From the NCBI RefSeq assembly GCF_902806695.1, contig NZ_CADCXN010000080.1, positions 1-64,000 on the forward strand: DNA of 64,000 nucleotides, written 5' to 3'. Below the pieces are notes generated by a model. The model was not told the origin of the DNA. It searched no databases and saw nothing but the letters and a program-made list of their open reading frames with translations. The stretch's first letter is position 1. Each line of letters starts with the position of its first letter. The translations under genes and the position numbers were made by a program. Shown here one piece after another: positions 24,555-34,278 of the stretch. This stretch comes from Candidatus Methylobacter favarea. GTDB lineage: Bacteria > Pseudomonadota > Gammaproteobacteria > Methylococcales > Methylomonadaceae.

Positions 24555-26558
24555 TTACGATAACATTGTTCTCAAACTCGCCAGGCTTGCTTTGCCTCGC
24601 TCTTTTTTAACTTCCGGGTCCAGCTGTTTTTTGTTGACCCATTCCAGGTCATCGGCAGGCAATTCGTTTAAAAACCGGCTGGGTTCGCATTCGGAGACTT
24701 CGCCGTAGCGTTTGCGGTGCGTGCAATAGCTGAATGTGCAGGTGCGCTGGGCGCGGGTGATGCCGACATAGGCGAGGCGGCGTTCTTCTTCTATGTTGCC
24801 GGTTTCTATGCTGTTTTGATGCGGCAGGAGGTTTTCTTCCATGCCGATCAGGAATACATGCGGAAATTCCAGGCCTTTTGCCGCGTGCAAGGTCATCAGG
24901 CTGACCTGATCGCTGGCTTCTTCCTGCCGGCTTCTTTCCAGGACATCCATGAGCATGATTTTGGCGACAATTTCAGCCAGGGGTTTTTCTCCGTTCGTGT
25001 CCTTGGCGGCAATGCGTTTAAGCCAGTCGATCAGCTCGACTACATTCTTCATTTTGCGCTCGGCTGATTCCCTGGTTTTGCTGTTTTCCCTTAACCACTG
25101 TTGATAATCGATTTGATCGATGACCTGTTCGATAACGCCAAAGGTATCGCCGCGCTCAATACGGTCTGCCGTATCAACTATCCAGTTGCTGAATTTCCTG
25201 AGACGCTGTATTGATTTTTCCGAGAGCTTTTGGCTCAGCCCCAACTCGGTGCTGGCGGCAAACAGGCTGATATGCCGTTCGTTGGCATACGCGCCGAGCT
25301 TTTCCAGAGTGCGCGGGCCGATTTCCCGCTTCGGGGTGTTGATAATGCGTAAAAATGCCGCATCATCGTCCTGATTAACAAATAATCGCAGATAACCCAG
25401 AATATCCTTGATTTCCGAATAGGCGAAAAACGACGTGCTGCCGCTGATAAAATAAGGAATATTGTTTTCGCGAAGGCCTTTTTCGAACAACCGGGACTGG
25501 TGGTTGCCGCGGTATAAAATCGCATAATCCTGATAGTTGCTGCCGGTTTTGAATTTATGATGAATGATTTCGGATACGATTTGCTGGGCTTCAATCAGAT
25601 CATCCTTGTGGCTTAAAACCCGTAGCGCATCGCCGTAGCCCAGCTCGCTCCACAGCCGTTTTTCAAAGGCATGGGGATTGTTGGCGATGAGCCGATTGGC
25701 GGCCTTGAGGATGCGGCCGGTGGAGCGGTAATTCTGCTCCAGCTTGATGACTTGCAGGCGGGGGTAGTCTTTTTGCAGTTGCGCCAGATTTTCCGGCTGC
25801 GCGCCGCGCCAGGCATAAATAGACTGATCATCATCGCCAACTACGGTAAACCGGCCCAGACTTCCGGCAATTAATCTGATCAGCTGGTATTGGGTGATAT
25901 TGGTGTCCTGGTATTCATCCACCAGCAAATAGCGGATTTTGTTCTGCCATTTTTCCAGAATCGGGGGATGTTGTTGAAACAGCAGCACCGGCAACAGAAT
26001 CAGATCGTCAAAATCAACAGCGTTATAGGCTTTCAGGCTGCGGGTATAGTCCGCGTAAAGATGCGCCGCCGGATATTGCTCGGCTGCTGCCAGGGCCAAG
26101 GATTGTTCCGGCGTAACAAAGGCATTTTTCCATTGCCCGATTTGCCGGGCATAGCCGTCAAGATTATCGATATCGCAATCCTTGGTGCCGTGGCTGATCA
26201 GGTTGCGCAGCAGCGTATGTTTGTCCTGCTCGTCAAACAGCGTAAGACCGGACTTATAGCTCAGTGTTTTATATTCCGCCCGCAGTATATCCAGCCCCAA
26301 CGCATGAAAAGTCGATATCCGCAACCCGCGGCTTTGCCGGTCGTCCAGCAGTCTTGAGACGCGGCTTTTCATTTCCCGGGCGGCTTTATTGGTAAACGTT
26401 ACGGCGGCAATATTGCGCGCCGGCACGCCCTGTTTTACCAGGTAGGCAATTTTTTCGGTAATAACCCGCGTTTTGCCGCTGCCGGCTCCGGCCAGCACCA
26501 ATAGCGGATGATCAATCATCTTCACGGCGGCTTGTTGTTGGGGATTTAATTGGGACAT
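24555..26558 (-). CDS. rep: ATP-dependent DNA helicase Rep (UvrD/Rep superfamily 1)
   Basis: Encodes 667 residues, close to E. coli Rep (673). Q motif and Walker A LNPQQQAAVKMIDHP then VLAGAGSGKTRVITEKI; motif Ia AVTFTNKAAREMKSR; Walker B LLVDEYQDTN; motif III VVGDDDQSIYAWRGA; motif IV KLEQNYRSTGRILKAAN; motif V SLMTLHAAKGLEFPHVFLIG; motif VI EERRLAYVGITRAQ. A 3'-5' helicase that removes proteins ahead of replication forks. It is single-copy core sequence upstream of tRNA-Arg on the same strand. Confidence 0.95.
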   Translation of the reverse strand: MSQLNPQQQAAVKMIDHPLLVLAGAGSGKTRVITEKIAYLVKQGVPARNIAAVTFTNKAAREMKSRVSRLLDDRQSRGLRISTFHALGLDILRAEYKTLSYKSGLTLFDEQDKHTLLRNLISHGTKDCDIDNLDGYARQIGQWKNAFVTPEQSLALAAAEQYPAAHLYADYTRSLKAYNAVDFDDLILLPVLLFQQHPPILEKWQNKIRYLLVDEYQDTNITQYQLIRLIAGSLGRFTVVGDDDQSIYAWRGAQPENLAQLQKDYPRLQVIKLEQNYRSTGRILKAANRLIANNPHAFEKRLWSELGYGDALRVLSHKDDLIEAQQIVSEIIHHKFKTGSNYQDYAILYRGNHQSRLFEKGLRENNIPYFISGSTSFFAYSEIKDILGYLRLFVNQDDDAAFLRIINTPKREIGPRTLEKLGAYANERHISLFAASTELGLSQKLSEKSIQRLRKFSNWIVDTADRIERGDTFGVIEQVIDQIDYQQWLRENSKTRESAERKMKNVVELIDWLKRIAAKDTNGEKPLAEIVAKIMLMDVLERSRQEEASDQVSLMTLHAAKGLEFPHVFLIGMEENLLPHQNSIETGNIEEERRLAYVGITRAQRTCTFSYCTHRKRYGEVSECEPSRFLNELPADDLEWVNKKQLDPEVKKERGKASLASLRTMLS

Positions 26559-26688
26559 TAATAGGTTATTAAATTGATAAGCTTATGGAGATGTTAAGCC
26601 GGTTTCTTGTTGTCCCGGAGTCCTCGCTACGAGTGAGCGGAAGTACACAGACTTGCAGGAGCTCCGGACTTATTGCGGTTGCCCTGCT

Positions 26689-27093
26689 TTAAGCTGCGCC
26701 AATTTGTTCGGCAGAAAGTAATTCTAAACCTTCAATTCTTGCAAAATGCCGGGTATTAGCAGATACCAGTTTTAAGCTGTGCTGTAATGCAGTCGCGCCG
26801 ATCAATAAATCTTCGGCCTCTATTAACAGCCCTTTTTGCTTCAAGTCCTGGTAGATCTTGGCGGCTTGCCGGGCACAAGCCGCATCGAAAGACAAGATAT
26901 TCATATTTGCAAACATCATCTTCCAATATTGATCTTCGTCCTGATTATCTCCCCGCAATAGCTCATAGACGGTAATGCTGGAAACAGCAAAACGGTAAGA
27001 TTGCTAGGTAAGCTGATATAGAACCGTTTTATTTTTGTCAGCTTTCCTGGCTCGCTTATGGGCAATCAGCACATTCGTATCCAGGCAAATCAT
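26689..27093 (-). pseudogene. vapC: VapC-type PIN toxin interrupted by an amber stop
   Basis: ATG at 27093 overlaps the antitoxin stop (ATGA) and begins MICLDTNVLIAHKRARKADK, the first PIN-domain acidic motif. A TAG at 27004..27006 interrupts after codon 29. The same frame then continues FAVSSITVYELLRGDNQDED (Glu motif), LLIEAEDLLIGATALQHSLK (Asp motif) and LVSANTRHFARIEGLELL to 26689. All catalytic residues would be present without the stop, so the toxin was probably inactivated by one point mutation. Confidence 0.8.
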
Positions 27094-27329
27094 TTCCATT
27101 TTTTAAAATGTTGTCGTTTTTCTTCTATTGCCTGATATTCATCATCTGACATTTCCGGATTATCAAGCAAAAATTGCTCAAAGTCAGAAGCATTCTGATA
27201 TCCGGGTAAAGGCGGCTCTTCGTCAGCGGGTAAAATAATTAACTCTACCCGTTTTGCAATAAAGTCTTTAGGCAGATCAATCCGGATACTGCCGTTTATT
27301 ACGTCGGTATATTGTTTGATGGCTTGCAT
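27090..27329 (-). CDS. vapB: VapB-like antitoxin
   Basis: Encodes 79 residues. The N-terminal half, MQAIKQYTDVINGSIRIDLP and AKRVELIILPADEE, looks like a swapped-hairpin DNA-binding domain; the acidic C-terminal half, FEQFLLDNPEMSDDEYQAI, would wrap around the toxin. It overlaps the broken vapC by 4 bp. In a working pair it would neutralise the PIN ribonuclease and repress the operon. It remains intact although its toxin is interrupted. Confidence 0.7.
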   Translation of the reverse strand: MQAIKQYTDVINGSIRIDLPKDFIAKRVELIILPADEEPPLPGYQNASDFEQFLLDNPEMSDDEYQAIEEKRQHFKKWK

Positions 27330-27413
27330 AGTTTTATTCTCCGTTTACGCGCTAGTGCAGTTTATTGCATTTGATATCTCAGGTGTATTGAATAAAACAT
27401 ACCCTGTCTGAAA

Positions 27414-28922
27414 TTACGTTTTCCTGTCCAGTTTACGGTAACCAATCGCTTCGCTTAAATGGGATATTTCAATGGATTCCGATTGCGCCAGATCAGCGAT
27501 TGTCCGCGCCAGCTTTAAAATCCGGTGATAGGCTCGATGCGACAGGCCGAATTTGTCCATGGCCTGCTCTAACAGCCGGTGGCCTTGCTCGGACAGCAAA
27601 CAGAGTTGTTTAACTTCCTTGGCGGTTAACGCTGAGTTGGCTTTGCCGCTGCGCGATACGGCGATGCTTCTTGAGGCCACCACGCGAGCCCTGATTTTCT
27701 CGCTGCTTTCTTCGCCGTTGGGCGAGCCTTTGCGCAATACTTCATGAGATACTCTGGGCACGTCCAGATGCATGTCAATGCGGTCCAGCAATGGCCCGGA
27801 CACTCTGGCCCGATAACGCATGACTTGTTCCGAGGTGCAATGGCAGCGGCCCGATGCATCGCCCAGATAGCCGCAAGGGCAAGGGTTCATGGCCGCGATC
27901 AGTTGAAACCGGGCCGGAAAATCAGCCTGCCGGTTGGCGCGTGAAATGGTGATATGACCGGTCTCCAGCGGCTCGCGCAATACTTCCAGCACTTTCCGGT
28001 CAAATTCCGGCAGTTCATCGAGAAATAAAGCGCCGTTATGCGCCAGCGATATTTCACCGGGTCGCGGGTTGCTGCCGCCGCCGACCAGGGCCGCTGCCGA
28101 GGCCGTGTGATGCGGGGCTCGATAGGGCGGCTTCAGCCAGTTGGCCACATCCAGTCCCTGATCGCTGATCGATGCGATGGCGGCCGTTTCCTGGGCCTGT
28201 TGCTCCGATAACAGCGGCAATATGGTCGGCAGACGCGCAGCTATCATGGATTTACCGGTGCCGGGCGGACCAAGCATCAATAAATTATGCGCCCCGGCTG
28301 CGGCAATTTCGAAAGCTCTTTTAACATGATATTGCCCGTGCACGTCGGCAAAATCTATATCGGCTGTTTGGCTGCTTTGTTCGGCTTGCTGAAACTCGGT
28401 CTGGATCAGCTTCTGCCCGCCAAGATGGGCGCACACTTCCAGTAAGTGCGCGGCGGGAATAATTTCAATTCCTTTAACTAATGCCGCTTCAGCGGTATTC
28501 TCTCTGGGCAGAATAAGTTTTCTCCGGTTATTCCTGGCCTGTATGGCGATGGGCAAAACGCCAATGACAGGGCGTAATTCTCCGCCTAGTGAAAGCTCGC
28601 CAATACACTCATAGTGATCAAGATTAGCCGTAGGAATCTGCCCCGATGCAGCCAGAATCCCCAAGGCAATAGCCAAGTCAAAACGGCCGCCTTCCTTGGG
28701 CAAGTCAGCAGGCGCCAGATTGATGGTAATGCGTTGTGCCGGAAATTCGAAACGCGAATTTAACAGCGCGCCGCGTACCCGATCCTTGCTTTCTTTAACC
28801 GCAGTTTCAGGCAAGCCGACAATATTCATCGAAGGCAAGCCGTTAGCCACGTGAACTTCGACGGTCACTAAGGGAGCATCTACACCGGAGCGGCCGCGGC
28901 TATAAACAACAGCTAAAGCCAT
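27414..28922 (-). CDS. comM: ComM/YifB AAA+ helicase (Mg-chelatase-like)
   Basis: Encodes 502 residues. The N-terminal Lon-protease-like domain (LVTVEVHVANGLPSMNIVGL, NLAPADLPKEGGRFDLAIAL) precedes an AAA+ core with Walker A LMLGPPGTGKSMIAARL, Walker B GALFLDELPEFDRKVLEVL and a conserved MNPCPCGYLGD zinc-binding Cys cluster. ComM is a branch-migration helicase that promotes integration of DNA during natural transformation. Core gene; its neighbour ubiK is also typical for gammaproteobacteria. Confidence 0.95.
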   Translation of the reverse strand: MALAVVYSRGRSGVDAPLVTVEVHVANGLPSMNIVGLPETAVKESKDRVRGALLNSRFEFPAQRITINLAPADLPKEGGRFDLAIALGILAASGQIPTANLDHYECIGELSLGGELRPVIGVLPIAIQARNNRRKLILPRENTAEAALVKGIEIIPAAHLLEVCAHLGGQKLIQTEFQQAEQSSQTADIDFADVHGQYHVKRAFEIAAAGAHNLLMLGPPGTGKSMIAARLPTILPLLSEQQAQETAAIASISDQGLDVANWLKPPYRAPHHTASAAALVGGGSNPRPGEISLAHNGALFLDELPEFDRKVLEVLREPLETGHITISRANRQADFPARFQLIAAMNPCPCGYLGDASGRCHCTSEQVMRYRARVSGPLLDRIDMHLDVPRVSHEVLRKGSPNGEESSEKIRARVVASRSIAVSRSGKANSALTAKEVKQLCLLSEQGHRLLEQAMDKFGLSHRAYHRILKLARTIADLAQSESIEISHLSEAIGYRKLDRKT

Positions 28923-28990
28923 TGCATTTCGGGGTCGGCGTCTGGCAATATATTTAAGCGAATGTCATTGCCTCAACAATAAACCAGGCT

Positions 28991-29251
28991 TTACATTTCA
29001 GTTTTATTAAGCATCTGCCGCTCGATATCGCTAACGCGATTCTCAAGGTCTTCCAGTTTTGAACGGGTTTTGGCTAAAACCAGTTTTTGTACTTCAAATT
29101 CCTCGCGCGTCACCAAGTCCAGTTTGCCTAAGGCACTCTGCAAAATGGCATGGAAGTTTTTCTCAACTTCTTCTTTCAGGCTATTCAGACTTGGCGGAAG
29201 AGCACCGGCCAGGCGATTGGCAATATCATCAATAGATTTAGGATCAAACAT
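28991..29251 (-). CDS. ubiK: Ubiquinone biosynthesis accessory factor UbiK (YqiC/BMFP)
   Basis: Encodes 86 residues. MFDPKSIDDIANRLAGALPP starts an amphipathic region, and the C-terminal half (FEVQKLVLAKTRSKLEDLEN, RVSDIERQML) is a coiled coil, as in the trimeric UbiK. It helps the aerobic ubiquinone pathway by bridging UbiJ and lipids. The start ATG is preceded by AGTGAG. The protein has the family's usual length. Confidence 0.9.
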   Translation of the reverse strand: MFDPKSIDDIANRLAGALPPSLNSLKEEVEKNFHAILQSALGKLDLVTREEFEVQKLVLAKTRSKLEDLENRVSDIERQMLNKTEM

Positions 29252-29373
29252 GGCAATCTCACTTTATTAAACAGTTGTAAACTAGGTTAGTGTAGCGCAA
29301 CCCATCAACCGTAGCTACGGGATTTTAGTGGGGCGACCTCCTGCCTCAGGCGATAATTTGCTAAAAATAATGC

Positions 29374-30225
29374 TTATTTTGAAGCAAACGCCTTTTTGAA
29401 AAACTCAGGCTGCGCCAAAGAAGCCTTATGGATATCAACATTATAATAAGCCGTATCAAACGATTTATTAGCCGAATCCTGCTCCCTGAAGTGGGTCAGG
29501 TCAACTTTACCGGCGATGGTGGTGCTCCACCAGCCGGAAGGATACAGGCATTGCGGGAAAAACAAGGTCTGCAAATGCCCAAAACTAGCCGCGCTCATGG
29601 CCTTGCGCATCTCGCTGATCAATTTCATATGATATAAAGGCGATTCGCTTTGTTGAACGACCATGCCGTTTTCCGACAGGCAGTTGTAACAATCCCGGTA
29701 AAACGCCTCGCTAAATAAGCCTTCAGCCGGACCGACTGGATCGGTGCTGTCAACGATAATAATATCGACCGAATTAGGTTTCGCCTCTTTAACCCATTTA
29801 ATGCCGTCAATAAATTTTAGCGCGGCTCTGGGATCATGATTGGACTCGCATAATTCCGGGAAATAAATCTCGGACAAGCGTGTGACGCGCTCATCAATAT
29901 CAATCTGCACGGCCTGTTCAACCGATGGATGCTTTAAGACTTCCTTTAAAGTGCCGCAATCGCCGCCGCCGATAATCCAGATTCTTTTCGGATCAGCATG
30001 CGTATACAAAACCGGATGACTCATCATCTCGTGGTAAAAAAAGTTATCACGGGTTGATAGCATCGTGCAGCCGTCAATTACCATCAAATTACCGAACCCC
30101 TCGGTTTCATAGATTTCGATAAACTGGTAATCCGACTGCTCCTCGTGCAGCTTTTGTTTAAATTTTAACGAAAAAGCTGATTCAGCCTCTGGGACTTTCT
30201 CGGTAAACCACTGCGTCGGATTCAT
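29374..30225 (-). CDS. speE: Spermidine synthase
   Basis: Encodes 283 residues. FYHEMMSHPVLYTHADPKRI, then the glycine-rich cofactor loop IIGGGDCGTLKEVLKH, IDIDERVTRLSEIYFP and IIIVDSTDPVGPAEGLF, which contains the catalytic Asp of the aminopropyl transferase family. It transfers aminopropyl from decarboxylated S-adenosylmethionine to putrescine in the cytosol. speD is not in the window. The ATG at 30225 is preceded by CAGGAACAC. Confidence 0.95.
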   Translation of the reverse strand: MNPTQWFTEKVPEAESAFSLKFKQKLHEEQSDYQFIEIYETEGFGNLMVIDGCTMLSTRDNFFYHEMMSHPVLYTHADPKRIWIIGGGDCGTLKEVLKHPSVEQAVQIDIDERVTRLSEIYFPELCESNHDPRAALKFIDGIKWVKEAKPNSVDIIIVDSTDPVGPAEGLFSEAFYRDCYNCLSENGMVVQQSESPLYHMKLISEMRKAMSAASFGHLQTLFFPQCLYPSGWWSTTIAGKVDLTHFREQDSANKSFDTAYYNVDIHKASLAQPEFFKKAFASK

Positions 30226-31975
30226 TAGTGTGTTCCTGAAAATAAATGAATAAAAAATGAAACCATTATATTAGACTTCGGCGTTTGACGGCATAGAGGA
30301 AGAAATTATTTTTTTCGTCTCCACAGAAAAGTCCAGAGTAATGTAGCTACCTTATTTCGGACTCATTGCTCAAAATACTTGTAAACAAAGAGCGAGTCCC
30401 GATGAGTCATGAAAAACCAAAGGTCTACAACGGCTAATTCAGAGAGTCAGTGATTCCGCTCGCCAAGACTCAGGCAAGCCCCTTGTCCAACAGCCAATCA
30501 ATGCTACCTATTTAAAAAGCCAGCCGCGAGCTTTGCCAGGGAACAGCGGTGAAGGTCGCATGGGTCAAGCACCACTTTATGAAAGTTATTCCAGACCTAT
30601 ACCAAACCTGAGACATCCCTGGCGGAAATTTAAAGCAACCCAGCCATTCCTTGCTGAATTAGCCTAGGAATAAGCCGCGCTCGAGCCTTATCCGACTTAT
30701 CTTTTCCGGCAACAAGCCCGCGGTCGACGGTTGAATAAAGCAAAGTCTTTTATAAGCGCGAGCCGCGGCATTCGGTTAAAGGTTAAAAATTACCGTGGAT
30801 TTTAAATTGCATAATACTGCTTAACCTTAAGATTGGCTGAGTCGGAGTTAGCGGGGCGACAAATGGATGGGCTGGTTTTTGAACAAAAAGCGTGTTTTTT
30901 ATGCACTTGAAAACACCAGTATCAGCTGTTATGGCCGGGACCATAAAACTTAGGCCGCCTGGCTTGGCTGCGCTGAAGCCAGGCGGCCTCGGGCCACTGC
31001 CGCAACCGGGGCGATTAGGCCGATGCCGGGTTAATCTCAGCCTCTGCGCCTGGTGCACGGGTGGGGTTGCCAGCGGCGACTGGGACAAAACCCTTGGGGG
31101 TTTGCCTGCGCTTCAGGAAACCCGCCGTGTGCCGGTAATGGCGTATTGCCGATGACCGTCAAACACTCCCTTAATCCCTGTTATGTACAAAGCTCTTCTT
31201 GTAAATTGAACAGCTGTTCTACAAACTTGAGCACCATTTTTGAAATTAAAAAAAGGGTTCAGTGAAATAAGAACAGATCTTCAGGTTTAGACAAGATAAG
31301 CATGGCTATAAAAACATAGCTATGAGAAACGTATTCATCAATAGGTATGCAGAGTCAATAGCAACCGTGATGCCAAACAGATTGCCATATTGTATTAAAA
31401 ATTGTTTTATTGCGCTAAAAATGCGGTAGTGAACATCTATCTCAAAAAAAACTGATCTGCATTTGCGTCGTGAAAGTAAAATTTCTACTGCTAAAGCGAT
31501 TGACGTGCTGGATATTGATTTGCTCTCATTGAGGAAAAAGTTGGCATGCTAACACTGACTACGAGATTTAGAGAATTAACTCGACTTTTAATTAATTGCG
31601 AATTATGTAAAGTATGATTTATGCACTCTTCGCTCAAAGCCGAATATTACATTTTAACTAATTTAAATTTTAAGCTAACAACTCCTAATATTCATTAAGT
31701 TCTTTCAGTGACGATGCACTTTTTAAAAGTGTCTACAATTGGGTAATTTATAAGTATATTTAAAATAATTTTTCGCTGAACTTGAGCCAGATAACTTATT
31801 TCCCAGGAAGTTATAGTACTTTTTTAAATTTATGTCAGTAGTTAATAAGACATGAGATTGTCAATTCGTAATATTTTTCTGTCTAGGAAAAATGTCGAGT
31901 CATATTTCTGGGGTATCCGTTTCTAATATTGTTGAGGTAACTTAACAATTAAATCAGATTATGTTTAATAAAAAA
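30226..31975. other. 1.75-kb gene desert upstream of the pmo terminator
   Basis: Only short shadow frames occur. 30300..31200 has scattered GC-rich bits and one strong hairpin, and may be decayed DNA. 31200..31970 is AT-rich with stops in all frames. I see no tRNA, rRNA or convincing small gene. A small RNA cannot be excluded. Confidence 0.5.
30953..30988. repeat. Perfect 13-bp inverted repeat (GC-rich hairpin)
   Basis: GGCCGCCTGGCTT and AAGCCAGGCGGCC are separated by 10 bases. No T-run follows, so it is not a simple terminator. It could be a REP-like element. Confidence 0.85.
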
Positions 31976-32005
31976 AACCCCCATTACCGGATGGTAATGA
32001 GGGTT
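31976..32005 (-). terminator. Rho-independent terminator of the pmoCAB operon
   Basis: On the minus strand AACCCTCATTACC and GGTAATGGGGGTT form a 13-base stem (one G-T or mismatch) around ATCC, followed by TTTTTTT. It lies 47 bp after the pmoB stop. Confidence 0.92.
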
Positions 32006-32051
32006 ACAATTCCAATAACTGATACTAAAAGATATCAGTTGTGCACTTAAT

Positions 32052-33296
32052 TTAGGTAAATGTTGGAATTAATGAAGAATCTACCATAACCATTTGACGA
32101 TTGCCAGCTTCATCATAGAAGAACAACAAACCAGCAAAACGGCTGTCTGGATCATAAATCAAGTCAGCTAAACGGTAAACTTCCCATGCAGCATCAGATG
32201 CAGTTACTTGGATCGTTCTTGTTTGGCCTGGAGCAAGTGGGCTGTTATCACTAACAGTCAACCCTTCTTCAGCCAATAAGTCATCCGGATATCCAGTTGT
32301 ATCTTCAGCAACCTTAGAATCCAGGAAACGAACACCGGCAGTATTGAACTCACCCAAACGAACAGCTGAATCACCATTATTAGTAACGGTCAGCGTCATT
32401 TGCATAGCACGACCTGGTACTCGATAAGTAGCATCATCAACTTTCACAGCAATTGTAGTAGCTGGCATTTCGATAGGCTTCATACCGCGCAACAAACCAG
32501 CTTGCAGAGGTGTTGTTACAGGATACCGCTGATTAGTTGTGCTCATTGACATTGCAACGATCGCGATAGCACCTACTCCGAAAGCTAATGCCACTTTCTT
32601 GTCTGTAGGAGTAATCAACGAATCAGCTTTACCTGATTCTACAGCGATTAAACGTGGAATGAACATTGGTTTACGAGCCCAATATGCTAACCAAGCCAGA
32701 CCAAGCGCATACCAGAAAGCATGCCAGAAGTAAACATTGCTAAGATTATATGTTTCCAAGTCAATGGTTTCACCGGTCAATGTGGTAATCGGGTTTGTAA
32801 ATGAACTCATTGAGCCAGTTACAGTTACCCATTTTCCGGGACCGATGATTGGACCACCACCTTTAACATTCATCATCGTGTGAACATGCCAGTCACCGGG
32901 ACGACGTGCTTTTAGCAATACTTTGAACTCATAAGTTTCACCCAGTTCCAGCGATACTGAACGAGGAACCAACTGACCACCGATCCAGGAGCCTGCACGA
33001 ATAAATACAGGGCCAGGAATGCCGATATTCAGGAATGATATATCTGGCTTATCAACGGTTTCTGGCCATCCAGCGAAAACGTGGAATTTACCTGAAATGG
33101 TCATAGTATCATTAACAGCTAATACTTCTTTTGACCAGTTTAAGTCAAACCAGTGAATCGTCCGCATACGCATGAAAGCGGCTTGAGACTTTTCGCCATG
33201 AGCAGATGCCGTTGGTGTGTAAACCATCGCTGCTGTAACAGCCATCAGCAGTGCGACAAAGGATAATTTAGTAACCTTGTCTTTTAATATTTTCAT
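32052..33296 (-). CDS. pmoB: Particulate methane monooxygenase subunit B
   Basis: Encodes 414 residues, the normal PmoB length. The signal peptide ends TPTASA and the mature protein begins with His33 (AHGEKSQ), one of the known copper ligands of the periplasmic site. The other two lie in GDWHVHTMMNVKGGG. Two cupredoxin-like domains flank two TM helices (YFWHAFWYALGLAWLAYW; VALAFGVGAIAIVAMSM). The start is supported by GAGGAGG. It is the last gene of pmoCAB. The protein binds copper on the periplasmic side of the methane-oxidising trimer. Confidence 0.98.
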   Translation of the reverse strand: MKILKDKVTKLSFVALLMAVTAAMVYTPTASAHGEKSQAAFMRMRTIHWFDLNWSKEVLAVNDTMTISGKFHVFAGWPETVDKPDISFLNIGIPGPVFIRAGSWIGGQLVPRSVSLELGETYEFKVLLKARRPGDWHVHTMMNVKGGGPIIGPGKWVTVTGSMSSFTNPITTLTGETIDLETYNLSNVYFWHAFWYALGLAWLAYWARKPMFIPRLIAVESGKADSLITPTDKKVALAFGVGAIAIVAMSMSTTNQRYPVTTPLQAGLLRGMKPIEMPATTIAVKVDDATYRVPGRAMQMTLTVTNNGDSAVRLGEFNTAGVRFLDSKVAEDTTGYPDDLLAEEGLTVSDNSPLAPGQTRTIQVTASDAAWEVYRLADLIYDPDSRFAGLLFFYDEAGNRQMVMVDSSLIPTFT

Positions 33297-33406
33297 ATAT
33301 CCTCCTCTATAATAGAGAATCTATAGTTTTTTGAGTATCGAGCGGTGACTTTATACTTTAGTTAGCCACCACCAGTCTTTTTATTTTTGTAAAACCAATT
33401 TAGTTC

Positions 33407-34150
33407 TTATGCGGCCTTTACGAAAGCAGTGCTTCCAAACCATCTGCCAAAGAAATGCCACAAGAAATAAATTATGATACTCACAAAACCTGAGAAGAAC
33501 GCTGACACTGGAGCAACGTCTTTACCGAATGTTCTTAGTGTACCTTTTTCCACCATTCTGATATATTCAGGTGTACCCGTTCTTACATAGTGGTAACCTT
33601 GTAAATCTGCTAATGTCATCATCATACCATTGTATTCAACAGGAACATGTAATGGCGCTATAATAGGCCAGTTTCCAGGATAGAATAACAAACCATAAGC
33701 CAGACCCCCTAGCACTGCTGTTAATACCATACTGTTTGACAGCATTAGAATAACATCAAGAACAATAGCGCCAGGCATGAAGTTTGATGGGAATACAAAA
33801 TTAACCGGGAAATATGTCCAGCCCCAGAAATTCAGGTATCTGTTGACCCATTCACCAAAGAGCAGACCTAAAACCGCAAGAATCGCTCCAAAAGGCAGGC
33901 GATAACGATACCACAGAATTGATTGAACAGCGGCCGGGAAAGTGATACCCACGATTGGAAGTACAGTTACCCATAGACGTCTGTCTTTCCAGTCGGTCCA
34001 GAAATCCCAGTCTCCACCAGTTAACATGAAATGAACATGATAACCACCCAATATAACGAAGAACAATGTAAAAGTAATCATCCAGTCAAATGTGCGTGAA
34101 ACCTTGACGGCTTCAGCTCGTGACCTTACAGCTGATTGAGATGCGCTCAT
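33407..34150 (-). CDS. pmoA: Particulate methane monooxygenase subunit A
   Basis: Encodes 247 residues, the usual length. GGDWDFWTDWKDRRLWVTVL and the WVNRYLNFWGWTYFPVNFVF block are diagnostic for type I methanotroph PmoA and are used as markers in ecology. Several membrane helices; it sits between PmoB and PmoC in the enzyme. AGGAGG precedes the ATG. 110 bp to pmoB, 128 bp from pmoC. The sequence clearly differs from ammonia monooxygenase AmoA at the tested motif positions, as far as I can judge by eye. Confidence 0.98.
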   Translation of the reverse strand: MSASQSAVRSRAEAVKVSRTFDWMITFTLFFVILGGYHVHFMLTGGDWDFWTDWKDRRLWVTVLPIVGITFPAAVQSILWYRYRLPFGAILAVLGLLFGEWVNRYLNFWGWTYFPVNFVFPSNFMPGAIVLDVILMLSNSMVLTAVLGGLAYGLLFYPGNWPIIAPLHVPVEYNGMMMTLADLQGYHYVRTGTPEYIRMVEKGTLRTFGKDVAPVSAFFSGFVSIIIYFLWHFFGRWFGSTAFVKAA

Positions 34151-34208
34151 TAGCTTACCTCCTAAAGGATTTAAATTATTTTTATTAATTACTAATCTTC
34201 CTGCTTTA

Positions 34209-34238
34209 CTGCCTCGTCGTAAAAAACAGACGAAGCAG
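34209..34238. promoter_or_regulatory. Stem-loop in the pmoC-pmoA intergenic region
   Basis: CTGCCTCGTC and GACGAAGCAG form a 10-bp stem with one mismatch around a 10-base loop. On the transcript strand it lies between pmoC and pmoA and may be a processing or mRNA-stability element. The run of T in the loop is not after the stem, so it is not a terminator. Confidence 0.55.
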
Positions 34239-34278
34239 AGAGGAGATAGTTATTATACAGTCAACTTTCTTGTTTTAT

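Noticed and set aside
24433-24708. Plus-strand ORF of 91 codons over tRNA-Arg
   Set aside because: It covers the tRNA and the end of rep on the opposite strand; it is a chance frame of the kind often misannotated over tRNA genes.
30783-31265. Overlapping ORFs of 60-100 codons on both strands
   Set aside because: Composition follows the GC hairpin and flanks, no ribosome-binding sites, low-complexity Pro/Gly content; judged non-coding.
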